From Pratylenchus scribneri (taxonomy: Eukaryota; Nematoda; Chromadorea; Rhabditida; Pratylenchidae): a stretch of DNA of 64,000 nucleotides. The notes beneath the pieces are model-generated. The model was not told where the DNA came from. It made no database searches and saw only the letters and a list, made by a program, of their open reading frames with translations. The position numbers and the translations under genes were made by a program. The stretch spans positions 868,001-932,000 of the forward strand of contig JAQSEB010000117.1 of the NCBI GenBank assembly GCA_030063045.1, in the 5' to 3' direction. Shown one piece after another: positions 1 through 12,962 of the stretch; position 1 is the first letter of the stretch; every line of letters starts with the position of its first letter.

Positions 1-252
1 CCGATTTGGGGAATCTCGACTTTTAAAAATAGTCTCAATCGACACGGAATGGTCGATTTGCTATATGAAATTCCAATTTCAGACCGGTATAGACTTGTCC
101 GTTAGATTCCTATTCCGCCTCCTGCGCCCTAAACCCTGATCCCTAAACCAGTCTGAAATTGGAATTTCATATGGTAAATCGACCATACTGAGTCGAAAGA
201 GACTATTCTTGACTCTCTCGGTTGCTTAAGAAGCCGAGATTCTCGAAATCGG
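1..252. repeat. Foldback (palindromic) MITE-like element
   Basis: About 88 bp at the left (from base 1) is the near-perfect reverse complement of about 105 bp at the right (ending near 252). The best core is at 50-88 against 148-186. The outermost bases also match (CCGATTT at the start, AAATCGG at the end), so the element may begin at or just before the window edge. No coding potential was seen. It is a non-autonomous element by structure only; its superfamily is not known. Confidence 0.75.
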
Positions 253-2188
253 CAGTCTAAAATCGTGGACACCTTTCATCCATCGAAGGTAAAATGGCCG
301 TTTGGAGCAAGATTCATCTTCCGACAAATTTGTTTGAGGTGCCACAACGGCATTGAAAAATTGGATGGCAACAAAGAAAATCAGCCCAGAATTGGCCATT
401 TTTTTTAAATGATTTTAAAAGAGAGGGAGAAAGCGGATTTTAGGCGAATATTGGGAACATTTAAAAAGGGCAGAAATACGGAAAGTCATCTGCTGCTTCT
501 GAATTAGGACATCGAGAGGAAGTACAATTAACGGACAGGGAAAATGTTGGCAAAATCCAATTGAATGGAAGGGCATTTGGGCATATTGGAATGGGAAAAT
601 GTAGGGGAAATTGATAGTAGGAGGTATAGAGAGTGATAAAGAAAGGGGAAATGCGCATCTGCTGCTTCTATTTGGCCAATTTCCCTTCATTTTCTTCAAA
701 TTCGTTGTTTGGCATATAGGGCTCTGTGTTCTGTGTTCGCTGGCGCCCCCCCCCCCCCCCCCCCTCCCCATCCTGATCCGGATGCTGATCGTCCTCTATG
801 TTCTATAATCTATGAACTATGATATATCAAGGACAAAGGATAACTAACCCACAATCGGTGATGGATGTTTTGAAAATTACTTGTTTTGGTCATAAACATT
901 AGAAAACATTTTCAAATGCCCTTCACAGTTGTTGGCAGTTAGCCATTTTGAGTGTTTGTTAATTTTCTCTTAAAATGCCGTCGGCAATTTATTTCAATTT
1001 CTTAGTTAATTTAAAAAATTGAGTGCTATTTTGGATTCAAAAGGCAATTGTCATTGCCATTCTCCAAAAATGTTCACAATTTCCTATCATTATATATATC
1101 ATTCACATTCATAGCTTTTTCTTCATTCAAATTGCCAATAAAGGGTTAGAAAAAATGCCATTGGAGTAGTTAATAATTTTGCTGAAATTAAAATGTGGAC
1201 AGAAGGAAGAAAGTCGAGGGGATGGGGAGGGAATGTGCCGATTTGTACTATTTTGGTCCGAAAAAAAGCAGCAATTTAATTGGACACAAATTTTCATCTT
1301 TTCATAATCATTTTAAGAAATAGAAATCAAAGAAATTTATTTTGTGAAAAATCATTTAAATATGTGAAACAAAAAATGGACATAAATATTTATTGATGGC
1401 AAAAATGTGTGTAAATATTGGGCAAGAAATTCAAAATAAAATTGGAGAAAAATGCACAAAATTGGCAAGAAAATTGCAAAAATATTTAAATGGAATTGAA
1501 AATAAATTGACAAAAATAAATGTAAAACACAAAATGAACACGTTTTCTGTTGATGGGGCCAAAACCCAAAGGAGGTATTCAATATATTTTCGTTGGGCTA
1601 TTATTTCGATTAAATTAAGGAAAATGCGCGAAAAATTCCTTATATTTATGTTTAAAATTATTTTCTAAAATAGTTAAAATGATTGAATTTGTCAAATTAA
1701 CCAAAAAATTATGGCCAAAAAATGTAATAATTTTAGCATTGATAATTTTTAGGTCACAATTTGTAGTATTTTTGTTAATTATTTTATTTATTACTCACGG
1801 AAAATATAATTTTTTCAAAAAATTTTCCTCAATTTGTTCGAAATTGTCAACCTTTGCGGTTGCACAATAAAATGAAGGCCCCAAATTGATTTAATGCATT
1901 TTTATGTGGTAAAAAATAAATGGAATGAAATAAATTAATAATAAAAATATGCAAAAATATATAAATTTATTTTCCTCGAGATATATGGCGATGAATGAAT
2001 AGAATGATAAGTGGTCAAAAATATGTGAAAATATGTGGCGAAAACATAGAAAATTGCTATTGAATTGAGAGAATATTGCAAAATAAAATGAATAAAATGA
2101 AATAATGGAATGGGTTAAATCTATGCTAAATGAATAAAGTGGCCATAGAATGTGGTTAAAAAGATTAATTTTCCGGGTATTCTTCCAT
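253..2188. other. Intergenic, no supported gene
   Basis: AT-rich sequence with short open frames on both strands, none with splice context or a recognisable protein. A C homopolymer of about 20 bases lies near 747-765. The right part is the 3' flank of the TIKI-like gene that ends at 2189. Confidence 0.6.
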
Positions 2189-5100
2189 TCAAACAACAAT
2201 GGATCCATCATCCTCCTCCTCAGCGGCGGCATTTTCACTTTTGGATGATTGAGGAATTTGTGATGATTCATCCTTGGTGGCCTCATCCGGAATGACCTCA
2301 TTTTGTTGATGGCATTCGACAAAAACTGTGGTGGTTGTTTTGGTGGCAAAAATTTCAGCCGCATTTTTGGCAGTTTCATTTGCCAATTCTTCAGATTCAT
2401 CCTGAATTTGATGGGAAATTAATAAGATAATTTAAATTAGATCAAAATGGCCTAATGGAAAATATTGGCATTTTAGCCAACCCAAAAATTCGGCATTTTT
2501 CATCTATTAAATTTGCCGTTTTTAATTGGACAAAAAAGAACTAATAAGTTCACATTTTGAGAGCTGGGCAAATTGTCGAATTTATGGATTGCCAGTAAAA
2601 ATGTGACCACTCTAATAAATAAATTCAACGTACCATCTTCTTCTCCTCCAATTCATTGTCCCCAAATGTATTTGTTGCCTCATTTTGTTGTTCCTTTTGT
2701 TCCTCGGCACACTCCAAAATTGGCTCAAAATCGATGCCAACTTGCAGGATATGTACGGTTGGCTTCTTTTGATCATTTTCCACGGCAAATTGGCTGCAAA
2801 AAGAGAATTTTATATGGATTTTCTTAATTTTTTTGTCATTTAATCTCATTTTTAATAAATAAAAATATTAATGCATTTTTATTATCCAAAATCACCTTGG
2901 TTCCTCCATTCCTGATTCTTCGGTTTCTGCCGCACTTTGCTGCTTTTGATCCCCCTCTCCCCTGTAAACCACAAATTCCTGCTGTGGTTTGGCCAATGCT
3001 GGAGGGGCATTCGGCTCGGATGGTACTTTGCCAATGGCCAATGGCGAAAATGTGCCAGAATTTGTGTTCCATGCATTCTCATTCATCTTAATGAGGGAAT
3101 TCCTCCTAATTTCCTTTCCCCAATTCCCAACCATTTTTGGCTGTTCCGACTGCAAAAATGTTGATTTGGCAATTTGTGTTTGATTGCCAAATGGATGGAT
3201 TGGGGCCGGTGTTTCCTTCCTCCCATATTTTGGTGTATAGGTGGCATAAATGTTCGAGATACGGTCATCTTTCCCTCCTCCAATCTCATTTGTTGGCTGT
3301 TTGGAAAAAAATGGTTGAAATTGAGAGGAAAATTAAAGAGGGAAGGGAAATTTGAGGATTGCCTCGGGCAAAGGAAGAGGGAGAGAGGAAGCTATCTCAT
3401 ACCGTATAACGCTATAACCTCTTTTAATTCCCCGCCCTCGATTTGAGAACCAATAACTCATGTGGTAGGATTAACTTTAATGATGTGATTTTAGGGTTTT
3501 CCTTTATTCGTACTTACCTATTTCATTAATTTTTACTCCACTTATTTCTTAGTTTTGTCCCATTTTTTCTTGGTACTTCCTTCAAAAGAAAGAAACATTT
3601 CCTTTTCGTGCATACGTATTTCATAGTACAAATTCGTGCAAATTAGGATATGAGTTAAATACGAAATTGGTAATAAATCACCTCACTATGAAGTACAAAA
3701 AAATGTTATTGGATTTTCTAAGTTCTTTAGAGAGTTGCAAAATCCGATATAATTAGTTCAAAAATATCCCCAATTCAAGGAGTTAGACCCGTAATTTTCC
3801 ACATTTTTGAAGGTTTGAAAAACAATTCCTTATGGGGAATTAAAGAGTGACAATAAATTAGGAGGAAAATGTGCAGAGATTATGTTAAACCTATTGAATT
3901 CAATTATGCCATAAAATGTTTGAAAGAATAAAATTGTGGCTTAAAATTTTTTACCTGCGGTTGTTGTCCTGTCACCATTTTCTGTTCGTTGGTGGAACAT
4001 TGAACATTTTGTTGAGAAGAAGCCGGCGATGGAGCAGTCGAATCAATGTAGGCCAAATTTTGATGCGAAATGGTGGAACTGGATTGTTGAACAGTCAATG
4101 ATTGGGTATAGCCAGCCGGTGATTTGTTGTTCTTCACGTTTAAATTGCGCTGGAATTGATAGGGCGAAGTTCTCTGTTGCATTTCCATCTAAAAAATACA
4201 TTTTTTTGGGTTATTTTTAATTCATCAAAAAATGAATAAATGTGATTGGTTTTGAATGTTTAAAATAATCAGAAAAATGAGAAAAATATTTTTAAGTAAA
4301 TTTAGAAATTAAAATAAATCCAAAAAATTTAATAGCATTTAAATATTTACCTGTGGTTGATCCTTGTTTCCATCTTGTTGTTGTTTATTTTGTTGAGGTG
4401 GATTCGGTGCCAACAATTTGTTATTGGTTATTACGGAAATGGTCGGCGGCGGTGAATTTGATTTCACACTCATCAAATCCGGCTTTCCAGTTTCACCACT
4501 GGCCAAACTGTGTTCGCCAAGTTTGGAACGGGATCGGCAATAGAAGAAAGTGGAAAAAATGACAATAATGCAACCGAAGACAAATAAAATGGCCAAAATT
4601 AAGATGACCAAATATGATCTGAAATTAGGATAAATTATTGAAGTCGAAAATTTCAAAGAATTTGAATTATTTTCTCAATCAAAATAAAAAAAACCCACAA
4701 ATTTCTATCGCCAATTCGGCCAAATTCCTGCGGCATTGAACCCCTTGCCTTGGCCATTATTGCCTCTTCCTCATTGTCATTTGGCAGTGGAAATACATTT
4801 GATGGTGGCAAAAATTCTTCGCTAAGTTTAAATCCATCCTTCTCCAATAATTCAACCAAATTCCCAATGCCAATCAAATTGCCGGCACCAATGGCGAAAA
4901 ATTGCAATTTTTGAGGGTTTTGTCGAAGTTGTTGTTGAATGATTGATGCCATTCGACGATTGCGACGCTGGAACAAATCCTCGGCCATCATTGAATTCAC
5001 CTGTTTAATTGGAAATGATGAATTTAATTGGCAATTTTTTCTTCAATTTGTTTATTTATTTTTTGCATAAAATTTTTTTTTTTAGCTAATTCTGATTTTT

Positions 5101-8100
5101 TGTGTTTTCGATTAATTCTGATTTTTGTGTTTTCGATAAATTCTGATTTTTTGTGTTTTCGATTAATTCTGATTTTTGTGTTTTCGATAAATTCTGATTT
5201 TTGTGTTTTCGATAAATTCTGATTTTTTGTGTTTTCGATAAATTCTGATTTTTTTGTGTTTTCGATTAATTCTGATTTTTGTGTTTTCTATAAATTCTGA
5301 TTTTTTGTGTTTTCGATTAATTCTGATTTTTGTGTTTTCGATAAATTCTGATTTTTTGTGTTTTCGATAAATTCTGTTTTTTTGTGTTTTCGATTAATTC
5401 TGATTTTTGTGTTTTCGATAAATTCTGATTTTTTGTGTTTTCGATAAATTCTGATTTTTGTGTTTTCGATAAATTCTGATTTTTTGTGTTTTCGATAAAT
5501 TCTGATTTTTGTGTTTTCGATAAATTCTGATTTTTTGTGTTTTCGATTAATTCTGATTTTTGTGTTTTCGATAAATTCTGATTTTTGTGTTTTCAATTAA
5601 TTCTGATTTTCTGTGTTTTCGATTAATTCTGATTTTTGTGTTTTCGATAAATTCTGATTTTTTGTGTTTTCGATAAATTCTGATTTTTGTGTTTTCAATT
5701 AATTCTGATTTTTTGTGTTTTCGATAAATTCTGATTTTTGTGTTTTCAATTAATTCTGATTTTTTGTGTTTTCGATAAATTCTGATTTTTGTGTTTTCAA
5801 TTAATTCTGATTTTTTGTGTTTTCGATAAATTCTGATTTTTGTGTTTTCAATTAATTCTGATTTTTGTGTTTTCGATAAATTCTGATTTTTTGTGTTTTC
5901 GATAAATTCTGATTTTTGTGTTTTCAATTAATTCTGATTTTTTGTGTTTTCGATTAATTCTGATTTTTGTGTTTTCAATTAATTCTGATTTTTTGTGTTT
6001 TCGATTAATACTGATTTTTGTGTTATTTTAGTTAAATTCTTTTTTTTTGTGTTTTTAATTTTTTTTGTGTTTTTTATCTAATTCTGATTTTTTGTGTTTT
6101 GAATTTTTTTTCTACAATTTTTTGATGTCAATTCTTGATCCCAAAAAAATCTGCACCCAATTCCCCATTCCCACCTGCTCAATTAAATTCATTTCCGTTG
6201 TATTTTGTGTATTTGTTGCCAAAAGTTCATCATTTCGTTGAAGTATGCCACATTTGTAATTGCCAATAATTTGTTGGACTGGGCCAACCCAAAATTGGCC
6301 CACTGAAGTGACATTTTCCGCTGCCTCCTTCATTTCCAATTCGTCAATCAAATGGCCAATTGCAAATTCCATCTGAAATTCAAATAAAAATGAAAAATGT
6401 TTATATTATTAATTAATAGGAATAAAATTGTTACAATTTTTATTCTAATTTCCTTTCCATTTTCCAATTCCCCTCCAAAAATTCTTCAAAATTTACCAAA
6501 TTTTTGCGATCACGTAAAGATGGGAATAATTGGCACAATTCATTGGCGTCATTATCCCCTTTGGCGTTGAATTTCTCCAAATAGCCAATTGATGTTCCGT
6601 GTTCCATTGACAAATTTGCCAATTTTTGATCCATCATTTGCCGCAATTCTCCATTTAATTCACGCATTTCCTGTATTTAAAAATATAATGAGTGAATTGC
6701 TTAAGAACCAAAATTGGATCCCTGACCAACCTTATGTGCTTGGACCATTAGCAATCCCGTTAGCATCCATTGGGGTGGCATTTCCTTCAAATTCTTCAAT
6801 CGAAAAAGGCGCCATTCTGGCAAATCCTCAGCTTCGTGTTTTGCCAAATCTGCAATCAAAGAAAAATTATTGATCCAAAAATGCCCTTTCAAAACGAACA
6901 TGTTTCCAATCTTTTGGCCATTTCATCGGAAAGAGGTGGATCATTTTGAAGAAGCTGATAGCATTTTCGGATGAAGCCAACACCCTCAGATTCATCCGTT
7001 TCCAGGATCAATGAATCCGCTGTTTGCATTTTTGCCAAAATTTCAGGAAAAATGGAATCCCAAATCAAATTGGCTGGCACTTTGATTGTACCTGCATTTT
7101 TTAAGGAAATGAAATTATATGAAATTCCCAAAAAATAGGCCATAGAAATTAAATATTAGCCCGTCTCCCCCACCAAATGCCACAATTACTTACCGAATAA
7201 ATATCCAACCAATTTTCCATCATCATTTGTGCCATTCAATGTTGGATCATGAATTGACCAAAAATAGCTTCGGGCCTAAAATGGATGAAAAGAATTAATT
7301 TTGGTTTATGAATTTCAAAAAGATAAATTCTCAAATAAAATTGGCCAAAATATTATTAATTTAGAAAGAAGGGAAAAATGGATTTTGACATATTATTTAA
7401 CCTGAAGGCTTTTTCACCATACCGTATACCCTTATTAGAAAGGAAAATATTTTATATAATATTATAATATTTTCTGTTTATCGTTATTTTTTCAAACATC
7501 TCAACTTCTACCGGGCCGTTTTTCGAGATCTTTTTTTTAAAAGTTTCCCAAATAGATGGGACATACCAGAAAAATCCGTTTTTTCCAAAATGTTTTTCCG
7601 GTTTCGAGATATTAGCCAAAAACCGGTTTAAAAATTTGAACTTTTTCGGTTTGCCCAGGTAAAACTTTTTTCCTTTTGATTTTTTGATACCCATTGTTAT
7701 TCTAGGAACCTAAGTTGGAGTCTTAGCTACAAAATGATATATGGTTTGTGGGGTCTATCTTCAAAACCCAGGCCTGTGGAGGCCGGCAAAAATTGGTACC
7801 TCGGCACTTTTTCCTTCATGGCCGATTGGCGAAGATGGGGGGATGGAAACGGAGGTCGCGGGTTCGAATCCCACTAAGGGTCAATAATTTTTTTAGAGGT
7901 TTTCGATGATGGGGATCACAAATTTAAGGTTTATTTTGAAAATTAAACCGGTTCAAATTTTTAAACCGGTTCTGCGCGAGTTGAATTTTGATTAGAAAAA
8001 TGTGGAATGGATTCTAATATGAAATATAACCCTTCTAGGAATCTTTTAAAGCGCGATAGCGCTTTCTTTCTACCGTCCCATATATTCCTTATGTCCCCAT

Positions 8101-8457
8101 TTTCAGAACCAGCGGGCTTGCCCCGCTGGTTCTGAAATTAAGTGATATAAAAATTGTCTAAAATGGTTTTCTCGAAAATTTGGGGGCTTTAACCCTAAAA
8201 ATTGTAAGAAAAACCCCCAAAAAACGTACCCTTGGGTCATCCTCTGTTTGATTTGAGCAATTTTTGGCCTCCCAAAATGCCGCCACCGAATAATTGTCGG
8301 CCAAATCCACAACAGTTTGGGATGAATTCAACAAAGAAACGATGGTGGATGGCAATGGCAATGTTGTTGATGTTGGCAAAGAATTGGCAAAATTGAAGAA
8401 TTGACCAAAAATGAAAAGAAGGGCAAAGATTTGGAGAAGGGGTGAATTGGAAGGCAT
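2189..8457 (-). CDS. TIKI/TraB-family type I membrane protein, probably catalytically dead
   Basis: Exons (minus): 8457-8230, 7275-7194, 7091-6900, 6849-6731, 6670-6497, 6372-6175, 5000-4699, 4618-4351, 4188-3955, 3296-2896, 2793-2634, 2401-2189; all phases agree; 856 aa. A signal peptide starts at MPSNSPLLQIF. The TraB/TIKI domain follows (FWSIHDP, YLFGTIKVP, then FFAIGAGNLIG near the end of the domain), then one transmembrane helix (YLVILILAILFVFGC) and a long polar Q/P/S/E-rich tail. Known TIKI proteins are membrane metalloproteases that cleave Wnt N-termini; they carry histidine in two GxxH motifs (GTIH and GAGH). Here these read GTIK and GAGN, while the acidic LILETDE stretch is kept. 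I infer loss of metalloprotease activity and a possible binding or decoy role. An ATG at 8484 is an alternative start. Intron 6 holds a 1-kb minisatellite; intron 1 holds a tRNA-like remnant and a hairpin. Confidence 0.85.
5090..6105. repeat. Minisatellite, 24-26 bp unit, about 40 copies
   Basis: Tandem copies of a unit resembling TTCTGATTTTTGTGTTTTCG followed by ATAAA or ATTAA. The T-run alternates between 5 and 6 bases, and subtypes (CGATAAA, CGATTAA, CAATTAA) occur in a partly ordered higher-order pattern. The array lies wholly in the intron between TIKI-like exons 6175-6372 and 4699-5000. The long minus-strand frames through it come from the unit and are not genes. Confidence 0.95.
7810..7885 (+). 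pseudogene. tRNA-like remnant (Ser/Leu-like A and B boxes)
   Basis: An A-box-like TGGCCGATTGG at 7819-7829 and a perfect B box GGTTCGAATCC at 7861-7871 are spaced as in a tRNA. The acceptor stem pairs only in part (CCTT with AAGG, then mismatches), and no clean anticodon arm forms. It lies in intron 1 of the TIKI-like gene. It is either a decayed tRNA or the head of a tRNA-derived SINE. Confidence 0.5.
8101..8137. repeat. Perfect 16-bp hairpin
   Basis: TTTCAGAACCAGCGGG is followed by a 5-base loop and its exact reverse complement. The stem is much more GC-rich than its surroundings. It lies about 90 bp from the exon 1 donor of the TIKI-like gene, inside the intron. It may be a remnant of a foldback element or an RNA structure; no function is shown. 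Confidence 0.7.
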
Positions 8458-8882
8458 TTTTTGAATATGAATTTTGGCAAGCAAAATTGATTTCTTTAAC
8501 CTTAAATTTAGGCGAGAATTTTCTTTTGAAAAATTATTTAAAATTAATTGGGGAAAATAGCTTTAAGAAATGGAAGTAAAATTTAAATGAAATAGAAATG
8601 AAAATGTGAGGAAAATTTAAATAATTTAATTTGCATTTTATGGACTTTAATTCAATTTTTTAATTATTAATTTTATTAATTATAGGTAAACTAATTAATT
8701 AATTATTTATTTATTTATAATTAATAATGGAATATGGGGTACAAAAGTCAATGGCCAATATTCTATAAACTGCGATGATCTTTTGTCCATTTTTATTTGA
8801 TCCAATGCCGCCTAAGGGGAAATATTCATATTGTCCGTCTGGGAAAATTGTTCGAGAATAAAGGACGGGAATAGAACATAGA

Positions 8883-9089
8883 TTGGGCCGCATTGATAAA
8901 AAGGCGCAAAGGGGCGATTTGATTCGGGGGAAAAGAGGGGGAAGGAAATGGACATTAGATTGGACACATCTGCTGGGAATTATTGTATTTGTGTGGGTTT
9001 TTGTGATGATTGTTCGGTGGGCGGCATTTTTTGATGCAAATTGGCCGGGGAATGGACAATTTTCTTTTGTTGTGCCGAATATTTGGTGA
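8883..9089 (+). CDS. Possible small single-pass membrane protein (68 aa)
   Basis: An open frame with a basic N-terminal part (KKAQRGDLIRGKRGGRK), one hydrophobic segment (LLGIIVFVWVFVMIVRW) and a short tail ending in FVVPNIW. Codon choice (GCA AAT TGG CCG GGG) resembles nearby real genes. The opposite strand is also open over 8711-9124, so the strand is uncertain, and no upstream exon was found. I do not recognise the product. Confidence 0.3.
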   Translation: MGRIDKKAQRGDLIRGKRGGRKWTLDWTHLLGIIVFVWVFVMIVRWAAFFDANWPGNGQFSFVVPNIW

Positions 9090-9625
9090 AGATAAAAGTT
9101 GGTTCCCATTTTCCTTTGCTCCAATCAATGTAATTTTTGGACTTGGTTTGGGTTTGGGCCCTTTACCTTATTTGAAACCGTTGAAATTATCTAACCTAAT
9201 ATTTTTTGGAATACTTTCATCTTTTTATGGACAGTTAGCATAGAAATGGTATTTTACTACGGAGAGGTGAGATTGATGTGATTCAAAGAGGAGAAGCAAT
9301 GTGGGTAAAATCGAAATTGGATTGTGTAGAAAAATTCCGGTCAATAAGGGGAGTAGGGGAGAGGTTTCTGTGCCATTTTCTTTTGCCCCCAATAAATGGC
9401 TGTTTGAAAATTTAAAAAACTTTAGCTTTTTGAAACCGTTGAAAATACCTGTGGTCTCACCCAATATTTTTCGGATGATTTCATCTTTTTACGAACAGTT
9501 ATCCTATGGTATTTTATGGAGATGTAAGGAAGATTGGTTCGATTCAAAGAGAACCAATGTGGGTAAAATCGAAATTGGATTTTTTACAAAAATGCCGGTA
9601 GAAAGAATGGGAAGAAAGGGAAGGT
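9090..9625. repeat. Diverged tandem duplication, about 265 bp unit
   Basis: Two adjacent segments (about 9090-9355 and 9370-9625) share an ordered series of blocks: CCATTTTC, TGAAACCGTTGAAA, TTTCATCTTTTTA, and GTGGGTAAAATCGAAATTGG. Open frames in the two copies do not agree, so this is probably an old non-coding duplication. Confidence 0.6.
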
Positions 9626-10210
9626 TGGAACAAATTGTTGTAAAAAAGTCATCATTTCCTCTTTGAACAAGCCGATTTGTTTTCCAGTATTCCTCCATCC
9701 GCCGATGAATTCGCATTTTGTCCTTTTCGGCCGAACAGTGTGTGTTGGCCAGCAGGCAAAAAATCGGGGCCAACCTATTGGCCAATGTGTGTTGCTTGGC
9801 TGGGCCCTTTCAAAGGACCATTGGGCAGATGGATTGGACCCCGACCTCCGCCGGTGGAGTGCAATGTGAAAGGCTCAAAGCCAACAAAAAAAAACGCGGC
9901 AGGTTCATCCGCCTACCTTTTGGTCCCAAGTACCAACCCCATTGGATTGGTTTTGGCTTGTTGTTTTCATTACTGACAGCTCATCCCCCCCCTTCCACTT
10001 TTTCCCTAAAGTCCAATATTCTGCCTTTTTTCCACTTATTTTGTAATCGCACCGGCGGATGGATGGGGTTTTGGGGCAGTGGCGGTGGATGAAAATCGGA
10101 AAACGAAAGTGTATCGCATCTTTTTGCCACTTTTTCATTGAATTTGTTGGGGGAAGGAGGGGAGAAAATAGTGGTAAAATGTGGACCTTTTTTCGAGGGG
10201 AGCAAAGTTG

Positions 10211-10422
10211 GGTACTTTCGTATTATTCGGGTGAAGATTTTTTTGGGGTCAAGTGGGGAAAGGTAACGGTAACCCCCAAGAGTCATCCGGTATTGGGTTA
10301 TGGTAGTCAGGGATAGTGTATCCATCTCAAATATCCGTAACCCTAATCTTATCCTAAGCAATTATAAGGAAGATCCTTCATTTCAAAACCATCCGCATCG
10401 GACCCGGATAATCGAAAGTACC
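10211..10422. mobile_element. hAT-type MITE, GGTACTT family, copy 1
   Basis: 212 bp bounded by inverted repeats GGTACTTTCG at the left and CGAAAGTACC at the right, with more pairing inward. It is flanked by a perfect 8-bp direct repeat CAAAGTTG (10203-10210 and 10423-10430). An 8-bp target duplication is typical of hAT transposons. No coding sequence. Confidence 0.85.
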
Positions 10423-11239
10423 CAAAGTTGTTTTGGGCCATATTTGCCTTGTGACTTGGCCTAGATTGATTGGAAGGGATGAACAATGTTTTGGGTTGAT
10501 GGATGGGGGCAATATGCGCGCGCGAATTGGGGAATGAATGGGATGGAAGGGGGAATTCAAAAATGTGGAAATTGGTGAATAAATTAAAAGAAAATGGAGC
10601 AAAAAGAAGAAGAAAATGGAATAAATTTTAAGCTCTAAGAAGCTAATATGCAAATTTTTAGTTAGATTATTAATTTAGAAATAATATACAACTTTTTGGG
10701 GGAATATTTTTATGGTCAACAGAAGGCAAAATTGGGGAGGTAATTTTTGGGGTTGAGGATGGCAATTGGCGACCATTACTCAACCATTGGCATGTTTTTT
10801 TGATAGAAAAGGGCGAAAATTGGGGCCGAAGTCAATGCCCTCAAAAATGAATAAATTGGGGCGATAAAATTGATAATGAAAATGAATGGAAGGAGTGGAT
10901 TGGATTATTGTGGAATGAATGAAGGGCGGCCGAACAAAAGTGAAGAAGATTGGGGAATGAAGATAAAAATATGGTAAATTTGCTCTAGGCTAAAGGCAGA
11001 GGCAAATCATTTTCATTCGGGGAATGCCATTGACATGGCCTACAGTCAATTCAACAATGATCGCATTTCCTAATCTAATTCTGATTTTGATTGACTCATT
11101 CTCTATCTTTTGATTTTTTAAATTTGAATAAAAGATCATTGATCAAATTATAAAATGAAAAAGAGGTGAATGTGAGGTGATTTGGGCTAATTAAAATAAT
11201 AATTAATTGTTTTTTGCTAAATTTGTAAAAAGGAAAATA

Positions 11240-11566
11240 TTTTTTCCCGACAAAAACTGTTTTCTAATAAATCAGAAAACGGTTTTGTACTCAACAAATC
11301 TTATACAAATTTGTGTAGATTTCATCGAGATGCGTCGATTGGTATATAATTTGTCATGATTTGAACCCAAAATTAAAGAGTTTAAAACCAAAACTGGAAA
11401 AATGTTTAAACGATTTAACGAGTTTAATTTTTGGCCGAGAGTTGACAAATTATATATCAATCGACGCGTCTCGATGAAATCTACACAAATTGGTATAAGA
11501 TTTGGGGTCTATAAAACCGTTTTCTGATTTATTAGAAGTCAAAAAAAGTTTTGTCGGTAAAAAAGA
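11240..11566. mobile_element. Palindromic MITE with about 120-bp arms
   Basis: The left arm contains CTAATAAATCAGAAAACGG and a block with ATTTCATCGAGATGCGTCGA. The right arm is its reverse complement with few changes, ending in TTTTGTCGG. Related, more decayed copies lie at 26505-26775, and fragments lie near 27390-27580, 32510-32640 and 38840-38930. Non-coding. Confidence 0.8.
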
Positions 11567-12962
11567 CAATTTTGTCGGTAAAATAATAACCTCTGTAATA
11601 AAATCCCATTCTATAGGAATATATATTTAAAATTTATGTCTGGCCTCTGCAGGCCAATTCAAAATTTAATCTAATAATAATTTAATTCATTCCTGTGGAT
11701 GTGGTGGCTCATTCTTCGCACATTTTCCACGCTGTGTAAAGTGCCGCCGCCTTTAAAACACAATTTTCGTAATTTCCCTTCTGCTAAATTTATTCTACCC
11801 ATTTTTTGTTTATTGGAAATTTTTCTGCCGATAAATGGGAATGGGGACCGCTGAATGTAAGATCAGCTTGGCCATAGACAGAAGATAAAGATCAGTGGGG
11901 AATAATTCGCCGCCCAATGTTCGGTTTTTTTGCCGTCCACGAATTCATTGAGATGGGCAAAATGGCCATAAAGCAGTTTATTTGAATGGATAAGAAAGAA
12001 TTGATTGAGGGAATATTGATGAATTTGCCACAAAAAATGGGTTATTATTAAAGAAAGGAGAAGGGCTTAAGGAATTTAGAAAAATGAATGGCCCTTTTAC
12101 GAGAATAAATAAAAAATGAATTTGGGAAAACAAAAGCAGAAATGGCAATAAATAAATTTATGGGATTAGAAAAGAGAAAATGTTATAATTCGTCATTTAG
12201 CTTGAAATTTGCCCTTTAAAACGAAATGAATTTTAATTATATTTTGGTGGCTGGCTTTATGCCATTGAAAAAATGATTTTCAATTAAATTCGTATCCATT
12301 AAATGGCTCTTCAGAAAATATTATTAAATATACTTCACCTTGAAGCCAAATTCTCAAGATCAATGGAAATTTCTCGTCAATAAGCCAAATTTTTAATAAA
12401 AAAAATAAAAGAGGACTAATTAAATGAAAAAAGAGTTATTGTAATTAAAAAATAAGTTTTTTCGGAAAGTTGTAATTCTGATTTTTCCGTAAAGTATTAT
12501 TTTTGTAAATGCCTCCTTTTCTTGGTATTCCACTTGGGGATGGCCTCATCTCCACAAAAAAATGCATAAAATGACAAAAGCAAGAACAATAATGAAAAAT
12601 AGGAAAACTGATGCGATCAAATCCCGTGGCCAACAGTGGATTGAGTGGGGTGGATGAATTAGTCAACTTTAAGTACATTTATTTTAATAAATATTATTAA
12701 ATGGCGAAATAGGGATATTCAGCATCTGATGAGTCATTTTTGGCCATAGCTCAACAAGGAACAAATTCTGGAAGGCGATATGCCATTGGAAGCCCTGTAA
12801 GCCCTCTAAAAGTGATTTTTCAAAATTTATGAAACTTTTGTAAAATAATTGATTTTTCCTCAAATCCTCAAAAAATACAAGTTTTACCTCCAAAATCTTT
12901 TAACTTTTTAATAAATTTTTATTCATAATACAAAGTCATTTTTTATCATCAGCCTTTTTGAA

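Noticed and set aside
5288..5927. Minus-strand frames rich in K, E, N and T across the T-rich minisatellite
   Set aside because: They lie within an intron on the same strand as the TIKI-like gene and only translate the repeat.
9677..10092. Pro/Trp-rich plus frames over a GC-richer patch
   Set aside because: Three overlapping frames are open, none with splice sites or a known domain.
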